DNA of 40,294 nucleotides from Erysipelotrichaceae bacterium (GCA_016280635.1 JAEEHC010000051.1:1-40294), one strand, 5' to 3'; shown: positions 1 to 8,812, counted from the first letter of the stretch. Program-made: numbers and translations. Notes: generated by a model from the sequence alone, not told the origin.

Positions 1-1
1 C

Positions 2-1369
2 AGCGATGAGCTTACCGTGATGTATAATCCGTTCATTGATGTTCCAAATTATTCATTTAGCTTCACTCATGTGGCTTGGGCTTATAATCACAGGATTGTC
101 AATGGCCTTTCCAACGCTGACAACCTGTTTGGACTGACCAACCGGTGTACGAGAGTACAGTTCTGCTACATGTTATGGAACATGAATGGCAAGCCTTCCA
201 CCATAGGCATGAGCTGTCCGTTTACCGACATCGATGGTGTCAGTGCGAATAATATGAAAGCGGTCATCTGGTGCTACAACCAGAAGATCGTCAATGGGAC
301 ATCAGCTACCACCTTTGCCCCTGGTGGTGACATCACCAGAGCGCAGCTGGCGATCATGGTCTGGAAGATGGCGGGCCAGCCATCCGTTGAAGGCATGAGC
401 TGTCCGTACACTGACCTTGGCTCATTATCGGCCAATAACCAGAAGGCAGTCATCTGGTGCTACAACAAGGGCCTGATTGACAGCCTCACCGGAACCAAAT
501 TTTCGCCCAAGACCAAGGGCACCCGGGCCTTACTGACGGAGATGCTGTACGGGTATGAACAGTGGTATCACATCGTTGACCCGGCGGCTGCGGATACCAC
601 AACCCCATTGATTTCCGTTTTGCATGATAGCGAACAGGTAGTAAAGGGGCAGGCCATTGGCCTGCTTCCTTATGCTGTTGTCGAAGATGACCTTGATGAC
701 CACCTCATCCTGAAACTGGAAGGGAATTATGATTTCAATAAGGCGGGAAGCTATCCGCTGAAATTCGTAGCTGTTGATCAATCGGGCAACCGTTCGGAAG
801 CTCCCTTCACCCTAAATGTAGTTAATAGCGAAAGCGAGCTGCAACTGCCCTATCCCCACCATCCCAAGGGCTTTGACTATAAGCTGGTGGTAAACATCCA
901 CAACCAGACTGTGCGGGTCTACCGCTGGGATGGCCAGGGCTATAACGACCTTCTGAAGATCTTTACCTGCTCCACCGGTACCTCAACACCCAAACGCATT
1001 GGGAGTTGGCAGACACCGGAGAAGTACCGCTGGAAGTGGCTGTTTGGCAATGTGTATGGCCAGTATGCCACCCGGATCAAGGATACCTGCCTGTTCCACT
1101 CCGTTCCTTACTTCACCAAGAAAGCCAGTGATCTGGAGTATCTGGAATACAACAAGCTGGGTACGGCCTGTTCGATGGGCTGCGTCCGCTTGAGGGTAAT
1201 TGACGTGAAATGGATATATGATAACTGTCCGGTTGGTACTACCGTGGTCATCAAGGATGATGCGAGCGATACCATCCCGGTGCAGTGGCTGGAACCAATC
1301 GATGTCAATTCCCCCAACCGCGGCTGGGACCCCACGGACCCCGACCCCAACAACCCCTGGCATAAGTAA
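2..1369 (+). CDS. SLH-like repeat / L,D-transpeptidase surface protein, 5' end outside window
   Basis: The reading frame is open to the left edge, so the N-terminus is missing. The visible part starts with about three S-layer-homology-like repeats (roughly residues 1-185), recognisable from repeated WCYNxxIVNG and TRAQ/TRVQ signatures; such repeats usually bind cell-wall polymers. An Ig-like segment follows (about 195-270). The C-terminal domain (about 285-425) is a YkuD-type L,D-transpeptidase: the signature HSVPY is followed by ACSMGCVRL, which holds the expected catalytic Cys in an SxGCxR motif. The family forms 3-3 peptidoglycan cross-links or attaches proteins to the wall. A signal peptide would lie outside the window. 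The end of the protein is rich in Asp, Pro and Asn. The domain call is firm; the exact substrate is not. Confidence 0.85.
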   Translation, partial: SDELTVMYNPFIDVPNYSFSFTHVAWAYNHRIVNGLSNADNLFGLTNRCTRVQFCYMLWNMNGKPSTIGMSCPFTDIDGVSANNMKAVIWCYNQKIVNGTSATTFAPGGDITRAQLAIMVWKMAGQPSVEGMSCPYTDLGSLSANNQKAVIWCYNKGLIDSLTGTKFSPKTKGTRALLTEMLYGYEQWYHIVDPAAADTTTPLISVLHDSEQVVKGQAIGLLPYAVVEDDLDDHLILKLEGNYDFNKAGSYPLKFVAVDQSGNRSEAPFTLNVVNSESELQLPYPHHPKGFDYKLVVNIHNQTVRVYRWDGQGYNDLLKIFTCSTGTSTPKRIGSWQTPEKYRWKWLFGNVYGQYATRIKDTCLFHSVPYFTKKASDLEYLEYNKLGTACSMGCVRLRVIDVKWIYDNCPVGTTVVIKDDASDTIPVQWLEPIDVNSPNRGWDPTDPDPNNPWHK

Positions 1370-1395
1370 GCCGGATCAGATAAGAGAGGACATTT

Positions 1396-3096
1396 ATGAA
1401 GACAAACTGGTATGAAAGAGCTGTCGTTTATCAAATCTATCCCTTCAGTTTCCTTGACAACAACAATGACGGCTGGGGCGATATTGAAGGCATCATTTCC
1501 AAACTCGATTACATCAAAGATCTAGGCGTGACCGCCATCTGGTTCTCACCCCTCTACAAGTCGCCGGACTATGACTATGGTTATGACATTGCCGATTACC
1601 GGGCCATTGATGAAAAGTTCGGCACCATGGCCGACTTTGACCGGCTGCTGGCGGAATGCCATAAGCGGGATCTGAAGGTGATCATGGACATGGTCCTCAA
1701 CCATACCTCCATGGAGCACCCATGGTTTAAGAAGGCCCTGGAATCACCGGATTCGCCTTACCGGGATTATTACATCATCCGCAAGGGTAAGCAGGAAAAG
1801 GGCAAGCTGTTGCCGCCGACCAACTGGGCCTCGACCTTTACCGGCAGCGCCTGGGAGAGAATCGGTGACAGTGATGAATTCTATCTCCATCTCTTCTGCC
1901 GTGAGCAGCCCGACCTCAACTGGGAAAACCCGAAGGTCCGGGAAGAGATCATCGCCATTTTGAAGTTCTGGCTGGACAAAGGCGTAGATGGCTTCCGCTT
2001 TGATGTCTTCAATATGTTCTCCAAGGTCTATCCCTTCCAGGACGATCATCAGAAGGGCACCTTCCAGAAGGGCGGTCAGTATTTCGTCGATGGGCCAAGA
2101 ATGCACGAATTCCTGAAGGAACTGAACGAAAAGGCCCTGTCGCTTTATGACAGCTACACCGTCGGTGAGTCCTATCATCCCTCCAAAGAAAATGCTCTGG
2201 AATATGTCCGTCGGGACAATCACGAGCTCGACAGCATCTTCAACTTTGCCCACCTTGCCGCTGACAACATCGCCGACAAGAAGTTCTTCTGGAAACCCTT
2301 TAACCTCAGACAGTTCAAGGACGGCCTGTTTCAGCCTCAGAAGGATAACTACGGCTTAGGCTGGAATACTCTGGTGCTGGAGAATCATGATAATCCCCGC
2401 AGTGTCAGCCGCTTTGGCATTGACACCAAGAATTACCGCTACGAAGCGGCCACGATGCTGGCGACGATTACCTACCTGGGCTTTGGCATTCCCTACATCT
2501 ACATGGGTCAGGAAGTCGGGCTGACTAACTGCCCCTTTGATAACATTGAGGAAATGAAGGACCCGGTCTCCCACTTTGTCTATGATCTGATGACCAGCTA
2601 CGGCATGCCTAAGAAACTGGCCTTTAACTTCATTAAGTACGGTGCCAGAGACCACGCCCGGGTGCCAATGGCCTGGAATGACTCCGTTAATGGCGGCTTC
2701 AATGAAGGTGCCTTGCCCTGGCAGAAAGTCAACCCCAACTACCGGCAGATCAATGTGGAAAAGGATCTGAAATCCGATAAGTCCATTTACCGCTACTTCC
2801 AGAAGCTTTTAAAGCTTAAGAAGGAAAGTGAAGCGGCAATCTACGGCAAGCTGGAGGAATACGCTCACGATGACCGTCAGCTGATCGCCTACAGCCGGCA
2901 GTATGAAGATGAGGGGCTGTTTATCCTGGCCAACTTCAGTAAGCGTCCGGCCGTCTATGAAGCACCTGCTGAACTGGTCTGGAGCGGTGTTTTGCTGAAC
3001 AACTATCCTGAACTGGAAAATAAGAGCGGGACGTTGAAGCTTAAGCCTTATCAGGCCGTGGTTCTGCAGCTCGCTCAGCCGACAAACAAAAAGTAA
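1396..3096 (+). CDS. GH13 alpha-glucosidase (oligo-1,6-glucosidase / MalL type)
   Basis: This 566-residue protein has the length and order of GH13 subfamily 31 enzymes, which release glucose from isomaltose-type oligosaccharides or related short alpha-glucosides in the cytoplasm. The N-terminus VVYQIYPFSF, the segment QPDLNWENP, the nucleophile motif GFRFDVF (Asp203), the acid/base motif VGES (Glu258) and the transition-state Asp in ENHDNPR (Asp332) are all present. There is no signal peptide. An AGAGGA ribosome binding site precedes the ATG. It begins 26 bases after the transpeptidase gene, so read-through is possible. A hairpin follows the stop. The precise linkage specificity (alpha-1,6, alpha-1,4 or sucrose) cannot be read with confidence. 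Confidence 0.93.
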   Translation: MKTNWYERAVVYQIYPFSFLDNNNDGWGDIEGIISKLDYIKDLGVTAIWFSPLYKSPDYDYGYDIADYRAIDEKFGTMADFDRLLAECHKRDLKVIMDMVLNHTSMEHPWFKKALESPDSPYRDYYIIRKGKQEKGKLLPPTNWASTFTGSAWERIGDSDEFYLHLFCREQPDLNWENPKVREEIIAILKFWLDKGVDGFRFDVFNMFSKVYPFQDDHQKGTFQKGGQYFVDGPRMHEFLKELNEKALSLYDSYTVGESYHPSKENALEYVRRDNHELDSIFNFAHLAADNIADKKFFWKPFNLRQFKDGLFQPQKDNYGLGWNTLVLENHDNPRSVSRFGIDTKNYRYEAATMLATITYLGFGIPYIYMGQEVGLTNCPFDNIEEMKDPVSHFVYDLMTSYGMPKKLAFNFIKYGARDHARVPMAWNDSVNGGFNEGALPWQKVNPNYRQINVEKDLKSDKSIYRYFQKLLKLKKESEAAIYGKLEEYAHDDRQLIAYSRQYEDEGLFILANFSKRPAVYEAPAELVWSGVLLNNYPELENKSGTLKLKPYQAVVLQLAQPTNKK

Positions 3097-3103
3097 ACTT
3101 CAA

Positions 3104-3136
3104 GGCGACCATTGATAGATGGCCGCCCTTTATAAT
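3104..3136 (+). terminator. Probable intrinsic terminator, overlapping a TATAAT -10 box
   Basis: GGCGACCAT at 3104-3112 pairs with ATGGCCGCC at 3119-3127 with one mismatch and a six-base loop. CTTTAT follows. It sits just after the alpha-glucosidase stop. A TATAAT at 3131-3136 may be the -10 box for the next gene, but no good -35 box is visible at 17 bases. Confidence 0.5.
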
Positions 3137-3166
3137 GAGGGTGTAAAGAGAAGGAAGGTGGATTAG

Positions 3167-3964
3167 ATGTTAGGAGCGATTTTCGGAGATATCGTAGGAT
3201 CAGCCTATGAATTCAACAATACTCATGATTACAACTTTGAATTACTGACCAGCCGGTCACAGTTTACCGACGATACCGTCATGACCCTGGCAGTAGCTCA
3301 AGGGTTGATGGCCAGCTACGGCAAGAGCGACGAAGAGATCAGGGAAGCCCTGATCGATGCCATGAAGCAGCTGGGCAGCCGCTATCCCGATGCCGGCTAC
3401 GGCAGCCGGTTCTATTTCTGGGTTCTGGGTGCTGACCGGAAGCCCTATAACAGTTTTGGTAACGGCAGCGCCATGCGCGTTTCTTCTGCCGGCTGGCTAT
3501 ACGGTTCTCTGGAAGAAACGGAGCATGCCGCCAGATTAACAGCGGAAGTGACCCATAATCATCCCGAAGGCATCAAAGGCGCCCAGGCAACGGTGGCAAC
3601 GATCTATCTGGCCCGTACCGGCAAGTCCAAAGAAGAGATCAGAGACTACATTGAAAAGACCTATGGCTATGACCTGCATAAGGAAATGAGTGACATCGTC
3701 TCGCATGGCCATGGCGAGGAGATCTGCCAGATCTCGGTACCTCAGGGTCTGGTCTGCTTCCTGCTTTCCAACAGCTATCTTGACTGCATCCGTAAATGCG
3801 TTAGCATCGGCGGGGACTCTGACACCATCGCGGCCATTGCCGGTGGCATTGCCGAGGCCTATTACGGTCTGGATGAGCAGTACCGTCAGGAAACGCTGAA
3901 CCGGCTGCCGGAAGATCTCCGTAAGATCGTCAGCGATTTTGAGAGTTTCGGCAAAGCGGTGTAA
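3167..3964 (+). CDS. ADP-ribosylglycohydrolase family protein (DraG/ARH-like)
   Basis: The family removes ADP-ribose from proteins, nucleic acids or small molecules by hydrolysing the N- or O-glycosidic bond, using two Mg ions. The 265-residue protein is standard length. The N-terminal GAIFGDIVGSAYE, the metal-binding FTDDT (Asp35, Asp36), the central NGSAMRVSSAGWL and THNHPEGIKGA segments, and the C-terminal metal motif GGDSDT (Asp217, Asp219) are all present, so it should be active. The ATG at 3167 follows an AAGGAAGGTGG ribosome binding site. The macrodomain gene starts 23 bases after its stop, which links two ADP-ribose-handling proteins. It may act in nucleotide salvage or in reversing ADP-ribosylation by a toxin. 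Confidence 0.92.
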   Translation: MLGAIFGDIVGSAYEFNNTHDYNFELLTSRSQFTDDTVMTLAVAQGLMASYGKSDEEIREALIDAMKQLGSRYPDAGYGSRFYFWVLGADRKPYNSFGNGSAMRVSSAGWLYGSLEETEHAARLTAEVTHNHPEGIKGAQATVATIYLARTGKSKEEIRDYIEKTYGYDLHKEMSDIVSHGHGEEICQISVPQGLVCFLLSNSYLDCIRKCVSIGGDSDTIAAIAGGIAEAYYGLDEQYRQETLNRLPEDLRKIVSDFESFGKAV

Positions 3965-3967
3965 AAT
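3939..3967 (+). promoter_or_regulatory. Promoter for the macrodomain gene inside the end of the ARH gene
   Basis: TTGAGA at 3939-3944, 17 bases, then TAAAAT at 3962-3967. The -10 box overlaps the stop codon of the glycohydrolase gene. The same TAAAAT -10 box recurs at 7313, 8807 and 16716, each 17 bases from a plausible -35, so this is a typical promoter for this genome. It would let the macrodomain gene be expressed on its own. Confidence 0.6.
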
Positions 3968-3987
3968 GGAAGCAGAGGAAATAAAGA

Positions 3988-4902
3988 ATGCCATTTACGA
4001 TCATCAGAGACGACATTACCAGAGTTAAGGCTGACGCCATCGTCAATACCGCCAATCCCCTGCCTATTTACGCTTCCGGCACTGACCAGAAGATCTACGA
4101 AGCGGCCGGGGCGGAAAGGCTGCTGGCGGAAAGACAGAAGATCGGCGTGATCGCCCCGGGCCAGGCAGCTTATACCGCTGGCTTTGACCTGCCGGTGCGC
4201 TACATCATTCATACCGTTGGCCCCCTCTGGATCGACGGCAGCCATCAGGAAGAAGAAACCCTGGCCAGCTGCTTAAGAGAGAGCCTGAAGCTGGCAGAGA
4301 AGCTGAACTGCCTCTCCGTTGCTTTCCCGTTGATCTCTACCGGGGTCTATGGCTTCCCCAAACAGCTGGCCCTGAAGATCTTTACTTCAGTTATCTATGA
4401 CTGGCTGATGGAAAGCGACATGCTGGTGACCCTGGTCGTTTATGACCAGCAGTCCTTCGACATTTCCACCAAGCTGTTTGGCAGCATTGAGGATCACCTC
4501 ACCGAAAGTGAGGTGTTTCCCTATGATGATGTCTCCTTTGAGCAGGCCGTTAAGCCCAGTGAAGAAAGCTTCCATGATTATCTCTGGCAGCTGATCCTGG
4601 CCAGCGACATGACTAACCCGCAGATCTACCACCGGGCCAACATCACCAAGCAGCACTTCTCCAAGATCGTCTCCAACCGTGACTACCTGCCTTCCAAGAA
4701 TACCATCTGCGCTCTGGCTATCGCCCTGAAACTGGACATTGAGATGTTGAAACTATTACTGGAAAAGGCCGGCTACAGCCTTTCCAAAGCTAAGGAGTTT
4801 GACAATGCGGTAAGGTATTTTGTGGAAAGAGAGATGTATAATATCATTGATGACAACATCATTCTCTTCGATAATCATCTGGAGCTGTTGGGAACGATGT
4901 GA
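3988..4902 (+). CDS. Macrodomain protein with C-terminal HTH-like domain
   Basis: Residues 1 to about 165 form a macrodomain of the Appr-1''-p / YmdB type: the ADP-ribose-binding segment AIVNTANP lies near residues 15-22, a histidine-containing IIHTVGPLW near residue 73, and the phosphate-binding loop ISTGVYGFP near residue 115. Such domains bind or hydrolyse ADP-ribose or O-acetyl-ADP-ribose. The C-terminal third (about 185-290) looks like a small helical domain with a possible helix-turn-helix (ITKQHFSKIVSNRDYLPSKN), similar in pattern to Cro/C1-type readers; this part is an inference. The gene follows the ARH gene by 23 bases and has an AGAGGAAA ribosome binding site. The pair probably acts on the same ADP-ribosylated substrate. 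The C-terminal domain may sense or regulate. Confidence 0.85.
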   Translation: MPFTIIRDDITRVKADAIVNTANPLPIYASGTDQKIYEAAGAERLLAERQKIGVIAPGQAAYTAGFDLPVRYIIHTVGPLWIDGSHQEEETLASCLRESLKLAEKLNCLSVAFPLISTGVYGFPKQLALKIFTSVIYDWLMESDMLVTLVVYDQQSFDISTKLFGSIEDHLTESEVFPYDDVSFEQAVKPSEESFHDYLWQLILASDMTNPQIYHRANITKQHFSKIVSNRDYLPSKNTICALAIALKLDIEMLKLLLEKAGYSLSKAKEFDNAVRYFVEREMYNIIDDNIILFDNHLELLGTM

Positions 4903-5162
4903 GAATAAACAGCTTTGAGCTGACACAGCTGCCAGAAGATCCAATGTTTTGCCTTTCTGATTCGGTGTTGACTTGACCTTTGTGTCTTTCCCTTTTAGGA
5001 GAAAAGTGATTAGTTGTCTGTCATAATCCAAAACTCACTTGGAAAAGTCTGAATTGTATTTAAACACGGTATTAACATTGCCTGCATATATGTGTTTCCT
5101 GTTGTAGGAAGTGTTCCTGGCTGAAACCGCCATCGAACAGACAATGGAGAAAGAGGAGCTTG

Positions 5163-6059
5163 ATGGAAATTTACGATGTAGAAAGAAGAGTGAGGGAACT
5201 CTCCAGCAAGTCAGTCATCAGCGATGAAGAAGAATTCGAACTGATTGAATGTCTGAAGCAGCTGATTGAGGAAGGAAAAGACTACCGCAGCGCTGAATAT
5301 CTCGGCGGCATCTACTATGACAAGAAGATGTATGATCTGGCGCTGAAGTATTATGAACTGGCCAAGACCCTCGGCAGCATCTGGGCCTATAACGGTCTGG
5401 GTTACATCTGGTATTATGGCCGCACCGGTCAGGTCGATTATCAGAAGGCCTATGAGAATTTTAAGGCCATGGCTGATTATAAGGGCAGTGGCCATGAATT
5501 CGACCGCCTGGAAGCCCGCTTCAAGCTGGCTGACATGTACAAGAACGGCTACTATGTGGAAAAGAGTTGGGACAAGTATGTTGAGATCATCGAGCAGCTC
5601 TACGAAGAGGTGTGTGATGATGACTACCTGCCCCGGCCGGAAGTCTTTACCAGACTGGCCTCGATCAGAATGACGCAGGGCCGCAATGACGAGGCTTTGG
5701 AACTGCTTTTAACGGCCAAACGGGATCTGATCAGCCGGCTGGCTTATAACCGTTTCTTCGGCGATCTTTCCCGGATGAAGTGGCTGACCGGCGATCTCTA
5801 TAAGCTGATCGAATTTGACTATACCGACTTCGACCTTTATGACCTTTACTACCTGTTGGCCCAGCCGCATCTGGTGAGCTTCCGTTTGGGCAGGAATACG
5901 CACGAGATCGAATCCTTCCCGCGGGACGGGGAGATGAACATCCGGCTGGATGATAAGTGGTTCCGCAACATCACCGACTTCTTCATCAAGGCAGTCGTTG
6001 ATGACAAAACCATTGAAGCCCAGTACTGGGCTATCGCCGGTATGAAACTGGAAAGGTAA
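5163..6059 (+). CDS. Sel1/TPR-like repeat protein
   Basis: A soluble 298-residue protein made of helical hairpin repeats, with Sel1-like signatures such as AEYLGGIYYDKKMYDLALKY, GLGYIWYYGRTGQVDYQKAYE and ARFKLADMYKNGYYV across about residues 35-190. These repeats normally serve as protein-binding scaffolds. No signal peptide or membrane segment is visible. The start was chosen at ATG 5163 rather than the upstream TTG at 5160, because the GAGGAG ribosome binding site at 5153-5158 would be too close to the TTG. It heads a three-gene run with the J-domain and HIRAN genes. The about 258 bases upstream hold no gene and no convincing promoter. Confidence 0.8.
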   Translation: MEIYDVERRVRELSSKSVISDEEEFELIECLKQLIEEGKDYRSAEYLGGIYYDKKMYDLALKYYELAKTLGSIWAYNGLGYIWYYGRTGQVDYQKAYENFKAMADYKGSGHEFDRLEARFKLADMYKNGYYVEKSWDKYVEIIEQLYEEVCDDDYLPRPEVFTRLASIRMTQGRNDEALELLLTAKRDLISRLAYNRFFGDLSRMKWLTGDLYKLIEFDYTDFDLYDLYYLLAQPHLVSFRLGRNTHEIESFPRDGEMNIRLDDKWFRNITDFFIKAVVDDKTIEAQYWAIAGMKLER

Positions 6060-6102
6060 GCGTAAGGTTGAAAAAGTATTAAACCATCCGAAAGGAGCGT
6101 TA

Positions 6103-6870
6103 ATGGAAGAATTAATTGAAAAGGAAAGCGCGTCATATGAGCGCTATGAACAGTTGCTGATCAGAAGGGATGTCCTTAAAAAGGAAGCCTATCAGCATCA
6201 GCTGTACTACCAGCGGGAATTCGGCCAGTTATTGGTCGAAGTCTTTGAGGCCAAGATCAGCTGCATTGAAAAGAAGAAGATCATCGCCTTCTGCCAGCAG
6301 CGTCTTAACCGCGGGTTAAAGGTCTGCCAGCAGGAGATTGACAATTACATTGAGGCCGTGATGGCCGAATACCGCGAACAGCTCAATTTCATGCTTGAGA
6401 CCAATAAGCAGCTGGAAACCAACCGCCTGGTCAGCGATCTGGACTTTCGTAAGATCAAGGCTGCCTACTACCGCCTCGCCCGCCAGATCCACCCGGACAT
6501 GGTCCCGGCTCTGAAGGGTGATAAGACCATCGCCGACCTCTGGAACCGGGTCGTGGCCGCCTATCAGGGCAATGACCTGAAGGAACTGGAAGATCTGGAA
6601 CTGTTGGTCAACCGCTATCTGGAATCGATTAACTATGCCCATAAGGAAGTCGTCATCCCTAACATCGATGAGCGGATCTTTGAACTGAACCAGGAAATTG
6701 AGAAGATCATCTCTACCGATCCCTACCAGTACAAGTTTCTGTTGATGGACAAAGAGGCGGTCAGCGAACGTAAAAAGGACCTTGAGGATGAACTGACGGA
6801 CTACCGCAAGTATGCCGGCCAACTGGATGAGGTCATCGCCTCATTTAACATTGAAAGGATCGTATCATGA
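6103..6870 (+). CDS. J-domain-like protein with coiled coil
   Basis: This 255-residue protein is mostly charged and helical. The centre carries a J-domain-like stretch: KAAYYRLARQIHPD places an HPD tripeptide at residues 130-132 right after a helix II-like segment. A helix III-like segment (LWNRVVAAYQGNDLKEL) follows. HPD is the DnaK-activating motif of DnaJ proteins. The N-terminal about 110 residues and the C-terminal about 70 residues look like coiled coils. No Gly/Phe region or zinc centre is present, so it is not DnaJ itself and probably acts as a dedicated co-chaperone. The ribosome binding site is AAAGGAG. The stop overlaps the next gene as ATGA, so the two are translationally coupled. 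Confidence 0.72.
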   Translation: MEELIEKESASYERYEQLLIRRDVLKKEAYQHQLYYQREFGQLLVEVFEAKISCIEKKKIIAFCQQRLNRGLKVCQQEIDNYIEAVMAEYREQLNFMLETNKQLETNRLVSDLDFRKIKAAYYRLARQIHPDMVPALKGDKTIADLWNRVVAAYQGNDLKELEDLELLVNRYLESINYAHKEVVIPNIDERIFELNQEIEKIISTDPYQYKFLLMDKEAVSERKKDLEDELTDYRKYAGQLDEVIASFNIERIVS

Positions 6871-7259
6871 ACAATGAAGTGAAGAAATATGATGAAAATG
6901 CCTTAGCCCTGCTTAACGAGAGTCAGCTTTCCCAGGCCATCAAGCCGCTTAATACCGAGATCCACCTCTTTGATACCTTCATCTCCGGCACCATGCAATT
7001 GAAAGACCAGGCGGTGTTAGACCGCCTTCAGGTCGGGGATAGGCTGGTATTAAGGCGCAGCGAGACTCTATTTGACGCCAACACCATTGAGATCTATTCC
7101 GCGGACAACCTCAAACTGGGCTATGTCCCGGAAAAGGACAACGCCGTCTTTGCCCGGCTGATGGATGCCGGCAAGTGCCTGATCGCCAAGGTGGCCCAGA
7201 TCAGTAAAAAGCCCTCGATGAGCGTCATCACCATCGGCATCTATCTGATTGACTTCTGA
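6867..7259 (+). CDS. HIRAN-domain protein
   Basis: The 130-residue protein carries a HIRAN-like fold over about residues 30-115: the pattern is a beta strand (HLFDTFISGT), then VLDRLQVGDRLVLRRS, then DANTIEIYSADNLKLGYVP, then FARLMDAGK. HIRAN domains bind 3' DNA ends or damaged DNA and in eukaryotes are attached to Snf2 helicases such as HLTF/Rad5. In bacteria they occur as small stand-alone proteins like this. The ATG overlaps the stop of the J-domain gene by four bases. The three-gene set of Sel1 repeat, J-domain and HIRAN suggests chaperone-assisted work on DNA, which is an inference. Confidence 0.75.
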   Translation: MNNEVKKYDENALALLNESQLSQAIKPLNTEIHLFDTFISGTMQLKDQAVLDRLQVGDRLVLRRSETLFDANTIEIYSADNLKLGYVPEKDNAVFARLMDAGKCLIAKVAQISKKPSMSVITIGIYLIDF

Positions 7260-7289
7260 GTTAATGATTGCCTGTTAAGGGCGTATCTA

Positions 7290-7318
7290 TTCAAAAAAGG
7301 ACGCAACTGGGCTAAAAT
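7290..7318 (+). promoter_or_regulatory. Promoter giving a leaderless MATE transcript
   Basis: TTCAAA at 7290-7295, 17 bases, TAAAAT at 7313-7318. The GTG start at 7325 lies only seven bases after the -10 box, so transcription should begin at or next to the start codon. No ribosome binding site is present in the gap. Confidence 0.6.
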
Positions 7319-7324
7319 GGTAGT

Positions 7325-8743
7325 GTGGAAAAGGAAAAGATATCGAGGATAGGCCAGGACTTTACGCTGGCTTCACTGCTTAAATTCGCGCTTCCGGGTC
7401 TGTTAACCAATCTTTCAACCCGCGTGTATGAAACCTTGGATGACGCCCTTTTTGTTTCGCGCTTTGTCGGCCAGAACGCTCTGGCCGGCATTAAGATATT
7501 GATGCCGGTCGACGCCTTGGTCTTTGCCCTGACCCATATTTTCGGCTTAGGGGCCAGCACTTACGCGGCCACGGAAATGGGCCGGGGTAACCGCCAGGAA
7601 GCCCACCGCATCTTTACCCGAATGATTACCATGGGACTAGTCATCGGCGCCGTCATTGCGGCAGCGATGATCGCCTTTGATGATCAGATCCTCAGTTTCC
7701 TGGGCGCTGGCCACGACATCATCCAGTATACCGAAGTATACGTGGCCATCACCTTTGTGGCATTGCCGTTCAAACTGGCTTCGATGTGCTTTGGCGCTTT
7801 CTACTCGGCTGCTGGCAAGCCTTCGATGGGTCTTTTCAACAGCATCCTTTCCGGTGTGGTCAACATCGTAACTGACTACATTACCATTGTTGTTTTACAG
7901 ATGGGAGTGGCGGGAGCCGCCATCGCAACTTCCTTAGGTCATATCGTAACCTTTGTTGTAGGCATCATCTTCTATCTGAGACGCAATAACGACATCGGCT
8001 TTGCCAAGCCACAGGGCGGTTATCTGAAGACACTGTCAACTTCCCTGCGTTATTCCATCCCTCAGGTCACTAACAGCCTGACCTTAAGTCTTACCTCGCT
8101 GATCGTCAACCGGATAATCATCCTTTATCTGGGCTCCGACGGCATTGCCGCCCGCTCGATCGTCAACGATCTCAGGCAGATCCTCAATGCCGCCTTCATA
8201 GGCTATGCCGGTACGGTAGGGCCGATCATCGCCTATAATTACGGAGCCAGGCGGGTCAAAATGCTCAGAAAGGTGCTGTCTTACAATTTGAAGGTATGGT
8301 TCTTTGGCTGTACCAGCATGATGGCCATCATGCAGCTTTTGAAAAGGCCGCTGATAAGTCTGTTCATGAATCCGGAAACCTATACCCAGAATTTCTTTGA
8401 CCTGACCTATTACGGTCTGACCGTCGAACTGTTTGCCCCGATCTTTACCGCCGGCTTCATCATGGTCAATCGGATGTTCATTTCCCTGAGCGCACAGAAG
8501 ATCGCTACCGTGCTTTCCATCCTGCGCAACTTCATCTTCCGGCTGAGCATTGCCGTGATCTTACCGATGGTCTTTGGGGCCAATGCCATCTGGTTCTGCT
8601 TCCCGGTTGCCGAAGCTCTGGGCTTTGCCTGCTCGGCGATTGCGGTAGTCATGAACGCCGATAACTATGGCTATGGCCGAAGCGGAGCCGCATATCTGAT
8701 CGATGCTCTGCCGGAAAACGAAATAATGAAACAGGAAGCCTGA
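7325..8743 (+). CDS. MATE family efflux transporter
   Basis: A 472-residue integral membrane protein with about 12 hydrophobic segments, matching the MATE family of Na+/H+-coupled drug and metabolite exporters. The N-terminal half has LLKFALPGLLTNLSTRVYE, followed by LFVSRFVGQNALAGI; a second related half begins near residue 235 (LRYSIPQVTNSLTLSL). The start is a GTG without a ribosome binding site, seven bases after a -10 box, which suggests a leaderless mRNA; no other in-frame start fits the conserved N-terminus. The substrate is unknown. No linked regulator is visible. Confidence 0.9.
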   Translation: MEKEKISRIGQDFTLASLLKFALPGLLTNLSTRVYETLDDALFVSRFVGQNALAGIKILMPVDALVFALTHIFGLGASTYAATEMGRGNRQEAHRIFTRMITMGLVIGAVIAAAMIAFDDQILSFLGAGHDIIQYTEVYVAITFVALPFKLASMCFGAFYSAAGKPSMGLFNSILSGVVNIVTDYITIVVLQMGVAGAAIATSLGHIVTFVVGIIFYLRRNNDIGFAKPQGGYLKTLSTSLRYSIPQVTNSLTLSLTSLIVNRIIILYLGSDGIAARSIVNDLRQILNAAFIGYAGTVGPIIAYNYGARRVKMLRKVLSYNLKVWFFGCTSMMAIMQLLKRPLISLFMNPETYTQNFFDLTYYGLTVELFAPIFTAGFIMVNRMFISLSAQKIATVLSILRNFIFRLSIAVILPMVFGANAIWFCFPVAEALGFACSAIAVVMNADNYGYGRSGAAYLIDALPENEIMKQEA

Positions 8744-8783
8744 AAGCGGACTTCCTTTAATTCGGGATGGGCGGAAAATTGAT

Positions 8784-8812
8784 TTGGAAAAGAATCGCAA
8801 AGCGGGTAAAAT
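8784..8812 (+). promoter_or_regulatory. Promoter of the FAD dehydrogenase gene
   Basis: TTGGAA at 8784-8789, 17 bases, TAAAAT at 8807-8812. An AGGAGG ribosome binding site at 8825-8830 and ATG at 8837 follow at normal distance. Confidence 0.65.

Noticed and set aside
983-1363. Minus-strand frame of 126 codons opposite the L,D-transpeptidase gene
   Set aside because: It is a shadow of the conserved plus-strand catalytic domain, with no ribosome binding site or recognised motif.
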